A stretch of 64,000 bases of DNA from Pseudomonadota bacterium (GTDB taxonomy: Bacteria > Pseudomonadota > Gammaproteobacteria > Xanthomonadales > Xanthomonadaceae), in contig JAFEBW010000036.1 of NCBI GenBank assembly GCA_018242445.1, positions 1 to 64,000 of the forward strand, given 5' to 3'. A program made the position numbers and the translations under genes. The number at the start of each line of letters is the position of its first letter. Position 1 is the stretch's first letter. The notes under the pieces are model-generated. The model was not told the DNA's origin, searched no databases, and was given only the letters and a program-made list of their open reading frames with translations. Shown piece after piece: positions 45,901 through 53,741 of the stretch.

Positions 45901-46063
45901 CCACGAAAGTGCCGTTCGCGGTGTTGTCAATCTGGGTTCCGGCCGGCGGTGGAGCCGTCAGTGCGGGTGTTGCGGCTGTCGCCAAGAACAAGGCAAGCCC
46001 CGCCGCCGCCCATCGTCGCAGGCGACTTGCCTTCTTCGACGGTGATTCAGAGCGATCTTGCAT
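39971..46063 (-). CDS. Giant outer-membrane protein: DUF11/SdrD-like repeats fused to a beta-barrel
   Basis: A 2030-residue protein. A signal peptide (1-37) is followed by the start motif P-P-P-A-G-T-x-I-x-N-x-A, shared with the next gene upstream. DUF11-type repeats cover about 40-740 (for example T-K-S-A-T-P-S-N-P-V-Q-G-G-T-V-T-Y). An SdrD B-like domain at about 745-830 (I-G-K-V-Y-A-D-C-N-A-N) precedes a Pro/Ala/Thr-rich linker (about 925-975) and two Ig/invasin-like segments (985-1130). From about 1185 to 2006 there are alternating aromatic strands typical of an outer-membrane beta-barrel, ending F-Y-L-R-F-R-F-K-F-G-S-D. Gram-positive-style surface repeats joined to a barrel suggest a surface anchor or export pore for the cluster. 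Function unknown. Confidence 0.85.
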   Translation of the reverse strand: MQDRSESPSKKASRLRRWAAAGLALFLATAATPALTAPPPAGTQIDNTANGTFVDAASGLTVRVQSNTVSVFVQPIEVCTLTPGQTVVRVPGSNYVLPHVLGNAGNTPETCELDLQLLAGNTFTPVGAQVVEDLNGNGVVDPGEPVLVNGFGGSPSPATGVTLNPGASVNLLVVGAVPAASPGQSASMQLDATSAVQRQHVSAQDTVVVISGPALTVTKSATPSNPVQGGTVTYTLSESNIGNSPALGTGVQVDGASVNLVVLRDGIPANTTFQNLGVAGTAQQLFHLLGQPLNTYVSVPPTGATVDAIGWGLPSLAAGASLTGQFTVSVGANAAGMIDNVGYVDYMSTGTITVPSNPVSLPLPSLPATIGFYPDGGYSHPISQSGLGPPLFVQVNAAVCNLNGSQVESYPIRLNTALGNDVETFMGVETGPNTGIFRIQPDVPTADATTHPVVTGDGILEVFPNDRVTATLLGCAGAGPISASILIDPRGVVYDSNSNQPLAGATVTLIDVTGGGNGGHPGGPASVFQADGTTPASNVVVTGGDGVFVFPLVKPSTYAFQVAPPLGYRFPSQLPPALQPLGRNVVDPGSYGGNFTLTGDGPIQIDIPLDPHATSGLIVQKTASKTAVEVGDFLDYAITVSDQSGLNLKDVILTDWLPPGFEYVRGSARIGGQVVPDPTRANGALQFALGMVSNGGQVVVTYRVAVTPSALSGNGINSARAQSGDLLSNLATVRVQLLGGVFDNHAVLIGKVYADCNANRVQDPGEPGIPGVRIWLADGTYAVTDGDGKYSLYGLTPRTTVAAVDKITLPPGTTLEVLDHRNALDPSSQFVDLKNGELHKTDFAIRECGADVTAAIKERRLALVRPDEIAQRAQNLLSTNSSAALNLDARSLPASGTLGPNGVVPDGTSVPLRGTPLGAVGDMGGSLIQAWPTSRPVFPGQQTTPTTVASAPIETAPIGSSPQAAPVVAAPVPLPDLLPGLDANAAFIEPVDQETLATAQTRVRVKGPAGANLRLRVNGKDIDTSYVGTRTTLPSSGVVAWEYIGINLKPGENTLELSAVDGFGIERGKSVVHVIAPGNLAKLRIVVPDKAVADATTPIRVKVEALDAAGVPVTSRVPVTLQTDQGIWQVEDLNKDEPGTQTFIEGGSAEFALLPPANPANATLHVQSGSIQSDQKLTFTPFLRPMMAVGLVEGVLDLRRLDPRSIQTTDGTEGFERAIEGFSHDFDHGKADVSGRTQVFLKGKVLGSTLLTLGYDSDKPSDTQLFRDIQPNRFYPIYGDSSVKGFDAQSTGKLYVRLDHGTSYVLLGDYSTQTDNPARQITQYTRALYGLRAHGVMNGLTTDVFASHTASTQTVVEIPGNGTSGPYQLDPRGVINSQQVDLIVRDRTQTNVIVSDKPLTPFVDYTIEPITGLLLFSAPVPTVDANLNPVFIRVNYEVDNGGPRHWVGGLAAEWQVAKAFAFGVSGVRDEDPAKRLDLYGFDFTLRFGANSTLVGEFAHSNTPDHGSGNAERLEWRGQAERLQGRIWGIHSDAAFQNPSAMQSAGQGQYGVQLGYKLTDQDRIVVEGLRTVSPSINGSQAGVSASLQHNFAHDVRLSVGVRHAQGQAQTTIPSSNGSLPPTTAVDFTSGFVRVDAPVPGLPKANVFAQYERAFDKDAQVSSLGGTYSLGNLGKLYFRHDSSNSLSGAFGLNPAVNQYTTVFGLQTTLADKTELFNEYRIGQGIDGRAAEDAIGLRHLWQLAPGLAMSGTAEKIKPVSGKVGDESQALTAAISDTRSDIWKSSARLEWRESLQTQSWLATAATAYKLSPDWTVLARGYYNDVQNRGGNTGAQHQGEFQGGFAYRPADNDLWNALGMVGYKRNQDTTLPTGQQIDEQAWIFLTQVEMQPSQPWDITTRLATKFARDDSNGIRSSGWTTLVGGRVTRDIGERWDAGLQAYTSWGFGSRHRAAGVELGYLLRRNFWLSIGYNVVGFNDPDLAGGAYTQDGFYLRFRFKFGSDLFESVGDMKAARSQANAAENVWNSPGNDAHGP

Positions 46064-46191
46064 GATTCATGGCCCGTCCCGAGTGATCGCCCGCGAGATC
46101 GCATAAAGCCATCGCCCCACCCTCGGGAATGCGTATTCCGGGGGTGGGGCGAGGCAGGCATCGCACGCGTTGAGGCGACAGGGCGCCGCGG

Positions 46192-48858
46192 TTACTGCTG
46201 AACTTTGACTCCGAACACCACCACTGCGTTTTGTGCCGGGTTCAAGGCGCCTACTGTCGCGGAGACCGTGCCGGTTGAACCGATGCCAGGGCTCGTGACC
46301 GTACCCACCGTGGTCGTGGCGGCCGAACTCAGCGTGGTGTAAGCCGGCGTGGCATCGGAAACCACCACGCTTGTGGCAGCCGCGGTACCAACGTTGGTCA
46401 CGGTGATCTGGTACAGCACGCATTGGCCAGGTAGCGCATTGACGTTGGCCATGCTGTATACCGTACCGCCGGTCGGACCCGAACAGGTCGCATCCAGCGC
46501 CTGCATCTTCACCAATTGCAGGTTGCCGGCAATGATGGTGGTGCCGTTGGTGGCCGTCGCCACCGGCGGGGCCGGCGAAGTGTAGGTGCCGTTAGCCGTC
46601 GTCACCGTGATCGTGGAGACATCAACATCACCCACCTGCGCGCCAGAAGGAGCGGTGACTTTGTCGAAAATCGTGATCGACTGGCCCGGTGCCAAACCAC
46701 CGGACAAGCCCGGCAACGCCTGGATGCCTGCTGCCGGCACGATGGGATCGGTGGCATCGAGCACGCCGTTGTTGTTGGCGTCGTAGTACAGCACCGACGT
46801 CCAGCCCGCCTTGATATCGGCTGCGGACAGGGTAATCGTCGACGCCGTGCCGTTGCCTTCCACCGAGTTGCCATTGTTGGTCAGGTGCTGCGTATAAACG
46901 ACCGTGCCACCGGGATAGGTCTGGTTGGTGTTGTTGGGCGCGATGGTAATCGCACGGATCTGGTTCACGGTCACCGCGTCGTGAATCGTGTCATGGGCAC
47001 CGGAGGCCGAGGAAACCGCACGGAAGTAGGTGTCGGAAGTCCCGGCAACGGAGCCAGCGCCGGTCGCCGGCACGGTTACTACGGCGCATACCACCACGTT
47101 GCCACCGGCAGGAACGGACGGGGTCGTGCTGATCGTGGCGCCCGTCGTGGAACAGTTGCCCGCGCCGCCATCCAGCTTGAACACCACCGTCCAGCCGGGC
47201 GGCAGGGTGATGCTGGAGAAATTGGCGACGTTGCTGGCGGCGAGATTATAAGAGTCGCTCACCGGCCCGGTGTTGTTGACGTAGATGGTGAAGGTGGAGC
47301 TCGCACCCGGATTGACGGTGTTGGTGATGACCGGGGTCGGTTCGGGGCCAGCGCCTTGGCCCGGCGCCGGAGGCGCGGGAGGTGTGGTCACAGCGCTGTT
47401 GTTGGTCAGGTCAACCGAGTCCGCCGTCACCGAAGTCAAGGTATCGGTGGTCGTCGTGGACACGGTCGGGTTGATCGTCGAAGTAGCTTTCTTGATCAGG
47501 TTGAACGGGCCGCCGCTGGCATTGGCCGGCAACTGCGCCTTGACGATCACGTTGTACGAAGCACCGGGGGCAAGCGGACCCGTATCCGGAATGCCATTGC
47601 CATTGGTATCGACCAGCGGGGTGACACCATCGCTCTTGAAGAGCGTGAAAGTGGTGCCCACTGGGAACGTGTTGCTGACGAAGGTGATGTCGAAGGTATC
47701 GGTCGCGTTGCCGGTGTTGGTCACGACGTTGGTGAAGCTCACCAGCGTACCGGGGTTGGCACTGGCGACGGTTGAACCGGTCATCGTCACACCGGCGGTT
47801 GTGGTGGCGGTGACGTTGAACGGAACCGTATTGGAATTGCCGGAAACGGTGGTGCCCGAGCCGTCGTTATAGGACTCGGTCGCTGTGTTGTTCTGCACGC
47901 CAGCCAATGTACCGGCCTTGACGTTCACCTGGAATGTGATGGTCCCGGATTGGCCCGGAGTGACCTGATTCACCACATAGGTGAGGGTGCCACTGCCGGC
48001 GTTGTAGGACGAAGTGATGGTGTTCGGCGCAGTGCCGGTGGTGCCCCCGGAATCCGAAAGTGCCGTGGCGCCGGTAATCGACCAGCGGCTGGATGCGGCG
48101 ATATACGCCATGCCGGAAGGCACGATATCGGTGACCGTCACCGTGGTCGCGGTGTTGTTGCCGTTGTTGGTGTACGTCAGCGTATAGGTGTACGGACCCG
48201 AGCCCGGGGCGCCCGAACTGGCACTGATGCCCTTGGTCAACGCGATCACCGCATTGCTGGTGACTTTGGTGGTGTCGGTGTTGGTAGCCGTCTTGGTGCC
48301 ATCGAACTGGCTGGTAGCAGTGACCGTCATCACGTTCTGCTGGCCGGTCGTCGCCGTCACCGGAACCGTGGCAACCACGATGAAGCGGAAGCTGGCGCCG
48401 GAAGCGAGCGAACCGGAATTGGTGATCGCCGGGCCCACGGGCTGGCCGCTGCCGTTGTCGGCAAAGATCTGGATGTTGGACATGTTGAACGGGCCGCTGG
48501 TGTTCACCGCGCCCAGATTGAACGTGTCCGAACCGTTACCGGTATTGGTGACCGTGTGCGGGTAGTACACCACCGAGCCCGGGGTCGCGGTTTGGGTCTG
48601 GGTCGAGACCAGGGTGAGGCTGGCTACCTGCAGAACGATGGTCTGTACCGGATTGGAGGTGACCTGCCTACCGATACCAGAGGCGTCGGTGTACGTGGCG
48701 GAAGCCTGGTTGCCAATGGACGTTCCGGCCGGCGGCGGCACCGCGCCTGCAATCCCGGAAAGGCATAGCAGCATCAATATGGCCATCAAGGAAGCGATGC
48801 GACGGTACAGTCCAGCCGTTGGTTTCACGCTGGGAATGCCGGTTCGGGTGGCGATCAT
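46192..48858 (-). CDS. Large exported DUF11-repeat protein
   Basis: An 888-residue protein. Signal peptide at about 20-39 (S-L-M-A-I-L-M-L-L-C-L-S-G-I-A-G-A), then P-P-P-A-G-T-S-I-G-N-Q-A-S-A-T-Y, the same opening as the 2030-residue neighbour. Several DUF11-type units follow, with the recurring words V-T-N-T-G-N, T-Y-T-L-T-Y-T-N-N-G-N and V-T-V-T-N-V-G-T-A-A-A-T-S-V-V-V-S-D. It is very rich in Thr/Gly/Asn/Val and poor in Lys and His. No C-terminal anchor or barrel: it ends V-V-F-G-V-K-V-Q-Q. It probably forms an extended adhesin-like fibre or a substrate of the barrel protein. GGAGC precedes the ATG. Confidence 0.82.
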   Translation of the reverse strand: MIATRTGIPSVKPTAGLYRRIASLMAILMLLCLSGIAGAVPPPAGTSIGNQASATYTDASGIGRQVTSNPVQTIVLQVASLTLVSTQTQTATPGSVVYYPHTVTNTGNGSDTFNLGAVNTSGPFNMSNIQIFADNGSGQPVGPAITNSGSLASGASFRFIVVATVPVTATTGQQNVMTVTATSQFDGTKTATNTDTTKVTSNAVIALTKGISASSGAPGSGPYTYTLTYTNNGNNTATTVTVTDIVPSGMAYIAASSRWSITGATALSDSGGTTGTAPNTITSSYNAGSGTLTYVVNQVTPGQSGTITFQVNVKAGTLAGVQNNTATESYNDGSGTTVSGNSNTVPFNVTATTTAGVTMTGSTVASANPGTLVSFTNVVTNTGNATDTFDITFVSNTFPVGTTFTLFKSDGVTPLVDTNGNGIPDTGPLAPGASYNVIVKAQLPANASGGPFNLIKKATSTINPTVSTTTTDTLTSVTADSVDLTNNSAVTTPPAPPAPGQGAGPEPTPVITNTVNPGASSTFTIYVNNTGPVSDSYNLAASNVANFSSITLPPGWTVVFKLDGGAGNCSTTGATISTTPSVPAGGNVVVCAVVTVPATGAGSVAGTSDTYFRAVSSASGAHDTIHDAVTVNQIRAITIAPNNTNQTYPGGTVVYTQHLTNNGNSVEGNGTASTITLSAADIKAGWTSVLYYDANNNGVLDATDPIVPAAGIQALPGLSGGLAPGQSITIFDKVTAPSGAQVGDVDVSTITVTTANGTYTSPAPPVATATNGTTIIAGNLQLVKMQALDATCSGPTGGTVYSMANVNALPGQCVLYQITVTNVGTAAATSVVVSDATPAYTTLSSAATTTVGTVTSPGIGSTGTVSATVGALNPAQNAVVVFGVKVQQ

Positions 48859-48938
48859 GATCGATGCTCCTGGAAAGTCTTCAATTCGTTGCAGAAAGTA
48901 AAGCCACGTAAAACAACAGCATCCAATTCGGAAATCGT

Positions 48939-49472
48939 TTATTTCTTCGGCGCGGCCGCAGTCGGTTCTGCGGGCAGCGGTGCATCCACATGCACGTTCA
49001 ACTGCACGGTCTTGGATTGTTTCGGATCGAGGTTACCGAGATCCCAACGCAGTGCCCGGATATCAGCCAACGGAACCGGCTCGCGAAGGGGTTTGCCATC
49101 CTTGCCGTTGACATTGCGCATCAAAGGCATGGAAGCGAAGTTCTGCCCATCGACACTGGCCATGGCGCCAGCAGGTAGTCCGCTGTCGGGCTTGAGGGTC
49201 GTGCCTTTTGGGATCGGCAGCTTGGCCAGCAGGTGCTGGGCGGCCGAAGTCCCCTTATTGGTGTAAGTAGCCCGGTATTGCAGGGTATCGCCCGGCTTGG
49301 CATCGGCGGCCGAACGCAGACTCTCGTGGCCAGCCTCGACCACAACCTTCTTGACTTCCAGTTGTGAACTGACATCTGCAGCAGCGCGAGCTGGCGCAGG
49401 CCCAACCACGGCCAAAGCCAAACCCGCCGCAACCACGAACGTCGTCCACGAATGAGTGGCTTTGTTGAACAC
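48939..49472 (-). CDS. Small exported DUF11-like protein, first gene of the surface cluster
   Basis: A 177-residue protein. Signal peptide at about 12-30 (F-V-V-A-A-G-L-A-L-A-V-V-G-P-A-P-A-R-A). The single DUF11-like domain has the hallmark L-Q-Y-R-A-T-Y-T-N-K-G-T-S-A-A at about 64-78, then L-P-I-P-K-G-T-T and a final W-D-L-G-N-L-D-P-K-Q-S-K-T-V-Q-L-N-V-H-V. A Pro/Ala/Lys tail follows. It lies 80 bases ahead of the 888-residue gene in the same direction, and could act as a periplasmic partner or minor subunit of the larger proteins. Confidence 0.82.
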   Translation of the reverse strand: MFNKATHSWTTFVVAAGLALAVVGPAPARAAADVSSQLEVKKVVVEAGHESLRSAADAKPGDTLQYRATYTNKGTSAAQHLLAKLPIPKGTTLKPDSGLPAGAMASVDGQNFASMPLMRNVNGKDGKPLREPVPLADIRALRWDLGNLDPKQSKTVQLNVHVDAPLPAEPTAAAPKK

Positions 49473-49540
49473 GAATATCCTCCCCTATGCCCGTGTCGTC
49501 GGCATGCGAGCCATCCGACACCGCATGTCACGATATGAAA

Positions 49541-49571
49541 AATATAGATCACGGCCCGCGTAAATCGACAA
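49541..49571 (-). promoter_or_regulatory. Candidate promoter of the DUF11 surface cluster
   Basis: On the minus strand, TTGTCG (49571-49566) and TATATT (49546-49541) are separated by 19 bases, a suboptimal spacing. They lie about 70 bases before the first gene's ATG in an AT-rich patch unusual for this genome. Confidence 0.4.
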
Positions 49572-49596
49572 ACGGTATCATTCAGCAGACAAATGG

Positions 49597-49606
49597 CCCC
49601 CCCCCC
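49597..49606. repeat. Homopolymeric C10 tract (G10 on the cluster's coding strand)
   Basis: Ten consecutive C on the plus strand lie about 125 bases upstream of the first surface-protein gene and about 26 bases upstream of its candidate -35. Such tracts are prone to slipped-strand length change and often phase-vary surface genes. The remainder of 49473-49859 has no gene. Confidence 0.85.
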
Positions 49607-49788
49607 TCCGCGCAAAGAAAATCTTCGCTCTTCAAGTCATGCCTGCAGGTGACGCTGCGCGTCACAGGACAATAGTGCGTTTGCAGAAAACGCAACGTCT
49701 GTACGACGGGACCAGGTTCCGCCACGAACCATGGTTGATCGCTTCTTACGGACTTTGGTGGTTCTGATCAGTGGTGGACGGCGTCCGC

Positions 49789-49794
49789 TATAAT
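49789..49794 (+). promoter_or_regulatory. Consensus -10 (TATAAT) upstream of ettA
   Basis: A perfect TATAAT lies 65 bases before the ettA ATG. No good -35 is seen at 16-18 bases, so the promoter may depend on an activator or an extended element. Confidence 0.55.
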
Positions 49795-49859
49795 TTCCCG
49801 ATCCGTCTTTCATCCTCAGGCGAGCACGCGCCGGATAGCGCGCGCTCGGGAGATCACGC

Positions 49860-51519
<1,660 letters not shown>

Positions 51520-51521
<2 letters not shown>

Positions 51522-51539
51522 TGCAGGCATGCCTGCACT
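51520..51539 (+). terminator. Perfect palindrome at the ettA stop
   Basis: A perfect 20-base palindrome (arms AGTGCAGGCA and TGCCTGCACT) starts in the ettA stop codon. No T tract follows; a second large inverted pair (GGACTGG/CCAGTCC, about 51540-51583) comes next. It probably ends or protects the ettA message. Confidence 0.5.
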
Positions 51540-51582
51540 GGGACTGGCGCGCTCGCGCAGCGCGCGGGCGCCTTGGCCAGTC

Positions 51583-51678
51583 CGTCATCCCCGCGCAAGC
51601 GGGGATCCAGCGTCTTCAGTTTTTCCGCACGCCCATTTCATCCAAAGCCACTGGATTCCCGCTTGCGCGGGAATGACG
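51583..51678. repeat. Inverted pair of 28-bp GTCATTCC...GGAATCCAG repeats
   Basis: A copy at 51583-51610 and its inverted partner at 51651-51678 differ at only two positions. Each contains CCCCGCGCAAGCGGGG or the CCCGCTTGCGCGGG version. The pair can fold into one long cruciform with a 40-base centre. Same repeat ends as at 16280 and 17960. Confidence 0.85.
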
Positions 51679-51697
51679 AGCCAAAGCAAGGTCCCTC

Positions 51698-52525
51698 ATG
51701 AACTTCGTCGCCACTCTCAGAAATCGTTGGAATTCTTCCAACTCGCTGGTCTGCGTTGGCCTCGACCCGGAGCCGGCGAAGTTTCCGCAGCGCATGGCGG
51801 GCGACGCGCAGGCCACCTTCGAGTTCTGCCGCGCCATCGTCGATGCCACGGCCGAGTACGTGTGCTGCTTCAAGCCGCAGATCGCGCACTTCGCCGCACT
51901 GGGTGCCGAGGACGCGCTCGCGCGCCTGATCGCGCACATCCACGCCGCGCATCCGGGCGTGCCGGTGATCCTCGACGCCAAACGCGGCGACATCGGCAGC
52001 ACCGCGCAGAACTACGCCATCGAGGCCTTCGACCGCCACGGCGCGGATGCCGTCACCGCCAATCCCTATCTCGGTCGCGATTCGGTGCAGCCGCTGCTCG
52101 ATCGCGCCGACAAGGGCGTGGTGATCCTCTGCCGCACGTCCAATCCCGGCTCAGGCGATTTTCAGGATCTGGACGTGCGCGATGACCGTGGTCGCGAACG
52201 CCCGTTGTACCAGCACGTTGCCCACGCGGTGGCGCACGACTGGAACGGCCACGGCAACTGCGCATTGGTGGTCGGCGCAACATGGCCGGCGCAATTGCGC
52301 GAGGTACGCGCGATCGTCGGCGACATGCCCCTGCTCATCCCCGGCATCGGCGCGCAGGGCGGCGACGTGGAAGCCGTGCTGCGGCATGGCAAAGACAGCC
52401 ACGGCGCGGGGCTGATTGTCAGTTCTTCGCGGGCGATCCTCTACGCAGGCTCCGGTGAGGATTTCGCCGAGGCGGCTGGCAAGGCCGCGCGCGAGTTGCG
52501 CGATACGATCAACCGCTTCCGCTGA
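51698..52525 (+). CDS. pyrF: Orotidine 5'-phosphate decarboxylase (type 2)
   Basis: Last step of UMP synthesis. It has 275 residues, the longer bacterial subfamily 2 (E. coli-type PyrF is about 245). [14 protein letters not shown] opens the protein. The catalytic block is [14 protein letters not shown], where the Asp-Lys-Asp array is complete. [12 protein letters not shown] and the phosphate-binding [12 protein letters not shown] and S-S-S-R-A-I-L-Y-A follow. It lies 176 bases after ettA on the same strand, with repeats between; probably separately transcribed. Confidence 0.95.
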   Translation: MNFVATLRNRWNSSNSLVCVGLDPEPAKFPQRMAGDAQATFEFCRAIVDATAEYVCCFKPQIAHFAALGAEDALARLIAHIHAAHPGVPVILDAKRGDIGSTAQNYAIEAFDRHGADAVTANPYLGRDSVQPLLDRADKGVVILCRTSNPGSGDFQDLDVRDDRGRERPLYQHVAHAVAHDWNGHGNCALVVGATWPAQLREVRAIVGDMPLLIPGIGAQGGDVEAVLRHGKDSHGAGLIVSSSRAILYAGSGEDFAEAAGKAARELRDTINRFR

Positions 52526-52584
52526 GCGCGCGCCTTACTTTGGAACGATGCCTCCGGAGACCTCCGGAGAGCCCAAAAACAAGC

Positions 52585-52771
52585 TCCTTCCCCCGCTTGC
52601 GGGGGGTGATGAGGCGCGCATACGAACTGCCGGTGGCAGTTCGTGCGCCGAAGAACGCCCGGCAGGGCAGGACAGGTTGGGATGGGGGCGAGTACTCGCG
52701 TTTGACTTCTCAAACGCCTGTTCGCCCCCCACCCTGTCCCTCCCCCGCAGGCGGGGGAGGGAACCCATGCT
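52585..52771. repeat. Composite palindromic repeat (family B), copy R3
   Basis: End-boxes CCCCCGCTTGCGGGGG (left) and CCCCCGCAGGCGGGGG (right) enclose the same 10-bp-stem hairpin as R1 (52622-52644) and CGCCGAAGAACGCCCGGCAG. The right side overlaps the 3' end of the glycosyltransferase gene. Confidence 0.82.
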
Positions 52772-53684
52772 GATTGTCACGAGAGGTCACTGGGCCGGAT
52801 TTAGTTGACCCGTGGGACAGCACCCTCCACCACGCTCGCGGCAGGGCGATGAGCATGTGCGCCCACAGCGCGATCCACAGCAGCGCCCGCATCGGCGGCG
52901 ACGTGCGCGCTGCCTCGAACTTCGTGAAGTAGCGCCACAAGCCACGATGCTTGTGGAACTCCACCCACACTGGCCGGCGGCGGCTGGACACGCCGCGAAC
53001 GTGCAGCGCGCGCACGTCGTTCGCCACAGCGACCGCGTGACCCGCCTCGCGCACGCGCCGGCACAGGTCGAGGTCCTCGGCATGCAAGCGGTAGCAGGCG
53101 TCGAAACCGCCGACCTGCGCGAACACCGCGGTCGGCAGCAGCATCAGCGCGCCGGAGATCGCATCGACGGCCTGCAGCGCGCTGCCGTCGGCGGCGACAT
53201 GCAAGGCATCGCGTTTGCCGCGCGCGAACAATACCTCGCGCAGCGAAGGATCGCGGCGACGGCATGCGCCATCTTCCACGCCGTCGGCATCGACCAGCAC
53301 GCAGCCCAGCGCGCCGGGCTTGGTCATACGCTGCGCGTGGGTCAGCAAGCGCGTGAAGGTGTCTGCCTCGACGTAGCAATCGGGATTGACGAAAGCCAGC
53401 CACGGCTGCGTGCAGCCCAGCGCACCGGCGTTGCAGGCGACGGCGAAACCGGGGTTGTCCGGGTCGGCCTGCAGGTGCAGGCGCGGTTCGCCATCGACGC
53501 AGGGCCGCAGGCACGCCACCGTGCCGTCATCCGAGCCGTTGTCCACCACCACGAGTTCGGCCACCTCGGGCGCGGCCAGCAGGCGGCGCACGCATTCCAC
53601 GATGGTGGTCGCGTTGCAGTGGCTGACGACCACGACGCGGATGCAGCCGTGCGCCTTCACGTCCGCATATGCGTCCTGATCCAT
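52710..53684 (-). CDS. GT2-family glycosyltransferase
   Basis: A 324-residue protein from ATG 53684; an in-frame GTG at 53717 would add 11 residues, and neither start has a clear ribosome-binding site. The GT-A fold shows V-V-V-S-H-C-N-A-T-T near the N-terminus, V-V-D-N-G-S-D-D-G-T and the variant metal-binding N-P-D-C-Y-V (where D-x-D is usual), then G-A-L-M-L-L-P and H-A-E-D-L-D-L-C-R-R-V (catalytic E-D). This is the WcaE/rhamnosyltransferase-like pattern. The last residues (F-P-P-P-P-A-G-E-G-Q-G-G-G-R-T-G-V) are translated from repeat R3. It follows gspD on the same strand with no obvious functional link. Acceptor and sugar unknown. Confidence 0.82.
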   Translation of the reverse strand: MDQDAYADVKAHGCIRVVVVSHCNATTIVECVRRLLAAPEVAELVVVDNGSDDGTVACLRPCVDGEPRLHLQADPDNPGFAVACNAGALGCTQPWLAFVNPDCYVEADTFTRLLTHAQRMTKPGALGCVLVDADGVEDGACRRRDPSLREVLFARGKRDALHVAADGSALQAVDAISGALMLLPTAVFAQVGGFDACYRLHAEDLDLCRRVREAGHAVAVANDVRALHVRGVSSRRRPVWVEFHKHRGLWRYFTKFEAARTSPPMRALLWIALWAHMLIALPRAWWRVLSHGSTKSGPVTSRDNQHGFPPPPAGEGQGGGRTGV

Positions 53685-53741
53685 GCGCCGATACGCTGGC
53701 ACGACCGCGACCCGCACGATGGCCGGTCGCGACCGGCAGCG

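Noticed and set aside
44135..46045. 636-codon plus-strand open frame opposite the 2030-residue protein
   Set aside because: It lacks a ribosome-binding site and domains, and the minus-strand protein continues through the whole region with signal peptide and repeats.
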